DNA from: CAZKNF01 sp964554105
Lineage (GTDB): Bacteria; Bacteroidota; Rhodothermia; Rhodothermales; VXPQ01
Assembly: GCA_964554105.1 (NCBI GenBank)
Contig: CAZKNF010000099.1
Location: forward strand, 1 to 9,190
DNA: 9,190 nt
Direction of reading: 5' to 3'
Every line of letters starts with the position of its first letter. Position 1 is the first letter of the stretch. The notes below the pieces were generated by a model. It did no database searches. It saw nothing but the letters and a program-made list of their open reading frames with translations, and was not told where the DNA came from. Both the position numbers and the translations under genes were made by a program. Shown here one piece after another: positions 5,993 through 9,190 of this stretch.

Positions 5993-7063
5993 TTGACCGT
6001 CGTTTTCTATGCATTGACCGATCGGGAGCTGCTGCTCAACAGGCTTCCGGTCGCCCATCATCTGCGAGATGCCGGCTACCGCATCGTTTTCATCGGAAAT
6101 GAATCGAGCGGCACTGGAGAGCTGCATGCCGCCGGATTCGAATACTACGTCGTTCCCGCCGGCGGCCGTGCTACCGTTTCGGACATGTTGGCAACCCTGC
6201 GGCTCACGCGCATTCTCCGGCGTGTCGACGCCGACATTCTCCACACATTCGGTCTCCGCGCCGCGGTGCGCGGCGGGCTCGCCGCTCGTCTCGCACACGC
6301 CTCATGGGTGGTGCATTCCGCGCCGGTGCCTCGTCAGGGCATCCGGAAGCGGCCTTCTCCTCTCCTCCGCATCGCACTGAGCCGCGCCGAAGTTACATTC
6401 TTCACCAAAGACGATCGGGATGCATTCATAGCACATACGTACGTTCGCCCAGAGCAAACACACGTGCTCCGAAGCACCGCGATTGACCTTCGAAAGATTC
6501 CGAAAAGTGACGAACCGTCGTGGGCACCCGTCGCAGCATTCGTTGCGACGGCATCGGGTGACAACCTTCGGGAATTCACGGAGGCCGCGGCGTCACTAAA
6601 ATCAGCCGCAATCGAAGCCCGCTTCGCCGTCATCGGCCCCGCGCCGTCTCCCGAGATGCGCAAGCGGCTGCATCAGCTCCAGGAGCGGGGAGTTGTTGAA
6701 TGGTGGGGCGTTCGCCCGGATCTTACAAAGACGCTCGCCAGCGTTCACGTTATCTGCCTTCCATCTGATATCGATCAGCAGCGCGTGCTTCAGGCAGGCG
6801 CCGTCGGCCGGCCTATCATTGCGATTGGCCAGGCCGCCGACACCACGATCGTTCGCCACGATGAGAATGGACTCGTTGTCCCGGCCGGCGATTCCTCCCG
6901 TCTTGCATCAACCCTGCAGGATCTGCTGTACGACACCGAAAAGCGTAAGCGGATGGGGCGAAGAGCGCGCGACATCGTCGAGACAAATTATTCCGCCGAA
7001 CGCGTCGCGAGAGAGATCATGGTGGTCTACGAGCGCCTGTTCGAAAGAGGTCGATCCATTTGA
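5993..7063 (+). CDS. GT4-like glycosyltransferase (GT-B fold) with altered EX7E motif
   Basis: 356 residues from TTG 5993, typical for GT-B glycosyltransferases of family 4. The N-terminal Rossmann half (about 1-170) starts directly with TVVFYALTDRELLLNRLPVA, followed by helix, strand and loop, and includes DILHTFGLRA (81-90), which matches the 'D-I/V-x-H-x-H' acceptor-side motif. The C-terminal half (about 180-356) has RFAVIGPAPS (210-219), the 'G-V/W-G-x-R-x-D' turn at 238-243, then GRPIIAIGQAADTTIV and DENGLVVPAGD (290-300), the usual nucleotide-sugar binding region. A final helix (NYSAERVAREIMVVYERLF) crosses back. Such enzymes move sugars from nucleotide donors to lipid or glycan acceptors. 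Donor and acceptor cannot be told here. The usual EX7E pair reads Asp259 and Gln267. An upstream in-frame ATG at 5783 would add 70 residues unlike the family and overlap comM on the other strand. No other glycan genes are nearby. Confidence 0.82.
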   Translation: MTVVFYALTDRELLLNRLPVAHHLRDAGYRIVFIGNESSGTGELHAAGFEYYVVPAGGRATVSDMLATLRLTRILRRVDADILHTFGLRAAVRGGLAARLAHASWVVHSAPVPRQGIRKRPSPLLRIALSRAEVTFFTKDDRDAFIAHTYVRPEQTHVLRSTAIDLRKIPKSDEPSWAPVAAFVATASGDNLREFTEAAASLKSAAIEARFAVIGPAPSPEMRKRLHQLQERGVVEWWGVRPDLTKTLASVHVICLPSDIDQQRVLQAGAVGRPIIAIGQAADTTIVRHDENGLVVPAGDSSRLASTLQDLLYDTEKRKRMGRRARDIVETNYSAERVAREIMVVYERLFERGRSI

Positions 7064-7112
7064 CGGGAGAACGGTGGAGGAGGCACCAGTTAGAATGTCG
7101 ATGCGGCGCTCG

Positions 7113-8480
7113 TTACGTCTCCTGCCACGAATCATCCGTCAAGACTGAGACACTGTCACGCTCGATTAGCACTGGTCCGTTGAAGCGGCCTTCACGGGGA
7201 CCGTTCTCGAGCTTCAGGACGCCGCGGGGACAAACGGATGCGCACATGCCGCAGCCGACGCACGCCGCGCGGATCACGTTTTGTCCGCGCTGAGCATACC
7301 AGCGCACATCGATTCCCATTTCGCAGTATGTAGAGCAGTTACCGCACGAAATGCACTGGCCACCGTTCGTCGTGATCCGAAATCTCGAGAAGAACCGCTG
7401 CTGGAGACCGAGAATGGCGGCCATCGGGCATCCGAAGCGGCACCAGACACGCGCGCCCATCAGCGGATAGAAGCCAACGCCGATCACGCCCGCAAAGATT
7501 GACCCGATCACGAACCCGTACCACTGCGCGAACATGCCGCTCAATCCACCAAGAAGCCCACCGGCCATGGCGGAGTTCACCCACAGCAGAATTGTGCCAA
7601 AAATAATCGCGACGAGTACGCCATGAACCATCCATCGTTCGACTTTCCAGGCTCCGAGAGACTTGTCGGATAAGTGACGGAACGGGTCGCCTGCCGTCTC
7701 GGCAAGGCCGCCGCATCCGCACACCCAAGAACAGTACCAGCGCTTCCCATAGAAATACGTCAGGATAGGGGTTGCGATGAAGATCATGACTGCGCCCCAG
7801 AAAACCATGAAAACGCCGAGACGCGACGCGTCCGCCAGCGATCCCACCGTGCTCGGCCAGAGATAATCATACTGCAGCGGCCAGAAATAGCTGAAATAGA
7901 ACTCCGGCTGGTTCAGCAGGATGAGTATCTGGGGGATGATGAACGCAAAGCCGAGCTGAAAGAACATCACCGAGAACGTGCGGATGACGTGATAGCGGCT
8001 GTGCCGGTATTTGTACAGCGCGCGAACGCCCATGACCAGAACGGCGAGCGTGTAGAACGAGCCGTACACAAACCACTGATCGGCCGGCTGCCCGCGCATC
8101 CAGTTGCTGAGCGGGTCGAATACGCGGATGAGATGGTGCAGCCGCTCGGGAAACCAGTAAAGGACCACGTAGGATCCTGTCAGAACGACCCCCAGGAGCC
8201 ATCCCGCCGCGCCGATCGCCGTCGTCGACGAAAACCAGATGCCGTCATTGTTGATGCCGGCCGGACGGCGCAGAAAGCGCCGGAAATAGATCAAGGCGCC
8301 GGCCACGAGCCCTCCCACACCGGCGATAAGAAAACCGTGCGGGAATGCGCTTCCCGCTCCGAAGGAAGCGACCAGCAGCGCGACGATGCCGGCGCCGAAA
8401 ACGAGCAGACCAGCACGCTCGGAAGCGTCGAAATCCGAAGTCGGGCTCGTAAGCTGAAAGCTGGCGTCTGTCTCAGGCAT
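7113..8480 (-). CDS. Polytopic membrane protein with two [4Fe-4S] ferredoxin clusters (NosR/NapH-like)
   Basis: 455 residues from ATG 8480. After about 22 polar residues there are roughly eight membrane spans (near 23-41, 50-66, 85-108, 138-156, 169-189, 221-241, 285-303 and 320-340). YCSWVCGCGG at 249-258 and WCRFGCP at 346-352 sit at the ends of spans where NosR, NapH and CcoG carry their CxxxCP motifs; the first lacks the Pro and has a third Cys. A ferredoxin domain follows: C376, C379, C382, C386 and C407, C410, C413, C417 (the last followed by Pro) form two [4Fe-4S] sites. No FMN-binding domain, haem motif or FixG C-terminal domain is seen. Proteins of this type carry electrons across or along the inner membrane, often from quinol to a periplasmic or cytoplasmic partner. 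The start overlaps the upstream reductase gene by 8 bases (ATGCCTGA), and the family-like sequence begins only after it; a start at 8606 is rejected. The electron acceptor is unknown. Confidence 0.87.
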   Translation of the reverse strand: MPETDASFQLTSPTSDFDASERAGLLVFGAGIVALLVASFGAGSAFPHGFLIAGVGGLVAGALIYFRRFLRRPAGINNDGIWFSSTTAIGAAGWLLGVVLTGSYVVLYWFPERLHHLIRVFDPLSNWMRGQPADQWFVYGSFYTLAVLVMGVRALYKYRHSRYHVIRTFSVMFFQLGFAFIIPQILILLNQPEFYFSYFWPLQYDYLWPSTVGSLADASRLGVFMVFWGAVMIFIATPILTYFYGKRWYCSWVCGCGGLAETAGDPFRHLSDKSLGAWKVERWMVHGVLVAIIFGTILLWVNSAMAGGLLGGLSGMFAQWYGFVIGSIFAGVIGVGFYPLMGARVWCRFGCPMAAILGLQQRFFSRFRITTNGGQCISCGNCSTYCEMGIDVRWYAQRGQNVIRAACVGCGMCASVCPRGVLKLENGPREGRFNGPVLIERDSVSVLTDDSWQET

Positions 8481-9190
8481 ACGATTTCGCTGATTGACGT
8501 GAATGATAGCTCGCCTCGAGCTGCGATTCGTATCTCTTGTGGAATTCAGGATCGAAGTTCGCCTCCCGCAGGTGATCGACCACAAAATCGATCGTCCGCT
8601 TCTCACGGAGCCACCTCTCGCAGACGTCGTGTCGAAAACGCACTCCCAGCAGGTTGAATCCGCGGACGCGGCCCGAGACCGTTTCGAAATCGATTCGAAT
8701 CAACCGCGCTTCGTTGTCGGTCCAGTAGACCGAGTCGATCCCGTCGAGCCGAACCGGCAGAATATGCCCGTAAGTCTGCCACTCTATCGTGAAGAACTTT
8801 GCGGAATTGAAGAAAGGACCCGGGTCGTACGCCGTACGTCGGCCGCAGATGGTCTGCGCAACGGTTTTGCCGTGCATGCGGCCGGTGTACCAGAGCTGCT
8901 CGATGCGGGAGCTGCCCACGCCATCCTCCCGAAATTCCGCGCAGTCCCCTGCGGCATACACGTCGGGTGCGCTCGTTTCGAAGTATTCATTCACCAGGAC
9001 TCCCCGACTCGTCTCGACATTTGCCGCCTGGGCGACCTCGATATTTGGATGCACACCGGCAGAAAGTCCGACGAAACTACATGGAATTTCCTCACCTGTA
9101 CGTGTCACGACGGCGCGGGCTCCGTGCTCGTCGTCACCGATGATCGCCTGCAGCTCGGTGTCGAGACGAAGGTCGATCTTATGTCTCCGA
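8473..9190 (-). CDS. FAD-dependent NAD(P)-type oxidoreductase, C-terminal part (5' end outside window)
   Basis: The frame is open to the window edge, so 238 C-terminal residues are seen and the start lies beyond 9190. A GTG at 9108 is in frame, but protein-like sequence (LRLDTELQAIIGDD) continues upstream. FVGLSAGVHPN and the motif TSAPDVYAAGDCAEF (72-86 of the visible part), whose Gly-Asp contacts the FAD ribityl chain, mark the pyridine nucleotide-disulfide oxidoreductase fold. The next block, QLWYTGRMHGKTVAQTICG and FFNSAKFFTIEWQTYG, is typical of nitrite-reductase/rubredoxin-reductase-like members in Bacteroidota. The last 90 residues are a C-terminal domain ending in a charged helical tail. 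The N-terminal FAD Rossmann motif is not in view. Its stop overlaps the start of the membrane ferredoxin protein, so both are one operon, and it probably exchanges electrons between NAD(P)H and that partner. The substrate is unknown. Confidence 0.85.
   Translation of the reverse strand, partial: RRHKIDLRLDTELQAIIGDDEHGARAVVTRTGEEIPCSFVGLSAGVHPNIEVAQAANVETSRGVLVNEYFETSAPDVYAAGDCAEFREDGVGSSRIEQLWYTGRMHGKTVAQTICGRRTAYDPGPFFNSAKFFTIEWQTYGHILPVRLDGIDSVYWTDNEARLIRIDFETVSGRVRGFNLLGVRFRHDVCERWLREKRTIDFVVDHLREANFDPEFHKRYESQLEASYHSRQSAKSYA

Noticed and set aside
5690..6298. Open frame of 202 codons on the minus strand across the comM/glycosyltransferase gap
   Set aside because: It overlaps the start of comM in another frame and runs antisense to the glycosyltransferase; no motif or coherent hydrophobic pattern.
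8481..8606. Upstream start for the membrane ferredoxin gene adding 42 residues
   Set aside because: The added part is Arg/Ser-rich, lies wholly inside the reductase gene and is unlike the family; ATG 8480 gives the typical overlap of coupled genes.
7674..8657. Open frame of 327 codons on the plus strand
   Set aside because: It lies opposite the membrane ferredoxin gene and the reductase gene, has highly charged low-complexity content and no domain; the minus-strand protein has clear Fe-S motifs and membrane spans.

Overview
The window reads as chromosomal DNA of a moderately GC-rich Bacteroidota-type bacterium, most likely of the Rhodothermales/Salinibacter kind. The reasons are a membrane-anchored HU-SPOR fusion (an architecture typical of Bacteroidota), an ExbB/ExbD pair of Bacteroidota type, a NosR/NapH-like polyferredoxin paired with an FAD reductase, little Shine-Dalgarno use, and GC-rich codon choice. 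The taxonomic placement is inference from these features. I see no RNA gene, insertion sequence, CRISPR array or phage gene.

Layout, left half (plus strand). Positions 1-609 hold the 3' end of an outer-membrane beta-barrel gene. After a short gap with a plausible promoter (703-730) comes an envelope cluster: a small HU-like protein (758-1027), an HU-linker-TM-SPOR protein (1054-2451), an ExbB/TolQ proton channel (2520-3248) and an ExbD/TolR partner (3267-3674). The two HU genes lie 26 bases apart in different frames. One extra T in the T5 run at 1005-1009 would fuse them into a double-HU-TM-SPOR protein, the usual design of the HU-CCDC81/SPOR family. This is the most interesting point of the window.

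Middle (minus strand, 5853 down to 3846). An intact comM/yifB AAA+ helicase gene is followed with almost no gap by two small genes, an uncharacterised basic protein and a DUF2283-like protein. These overlap by 4 bases and look like a toxin-antitoxin-style pair, though this is unproven. The tail of this operon converges on the ExbD gene across a 171-base spacer with one good hairpin.

Right half. A GT4-like glycosyltransferase (5993-7063, plus strand) is transcribed divergently from comM. It probably starts at a TTG with a good ribosome binding site, and it lacks the usual EX7E pair. Converging on it from the right is a minus-strand redox operon: the 3' part of an FAD/NAD(P)-dependent oxidoreductase (8473 to the window edge), overlapping by 8 bases a multi-span membrane protein with two [4Fe-4S] ferredoxin clusters and two extra cysteine motifs (7113-8480). 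Together they probably pass electrons between a soluble pyridine nucleotide reductase and the membrane. The final acceptor is not visible here.
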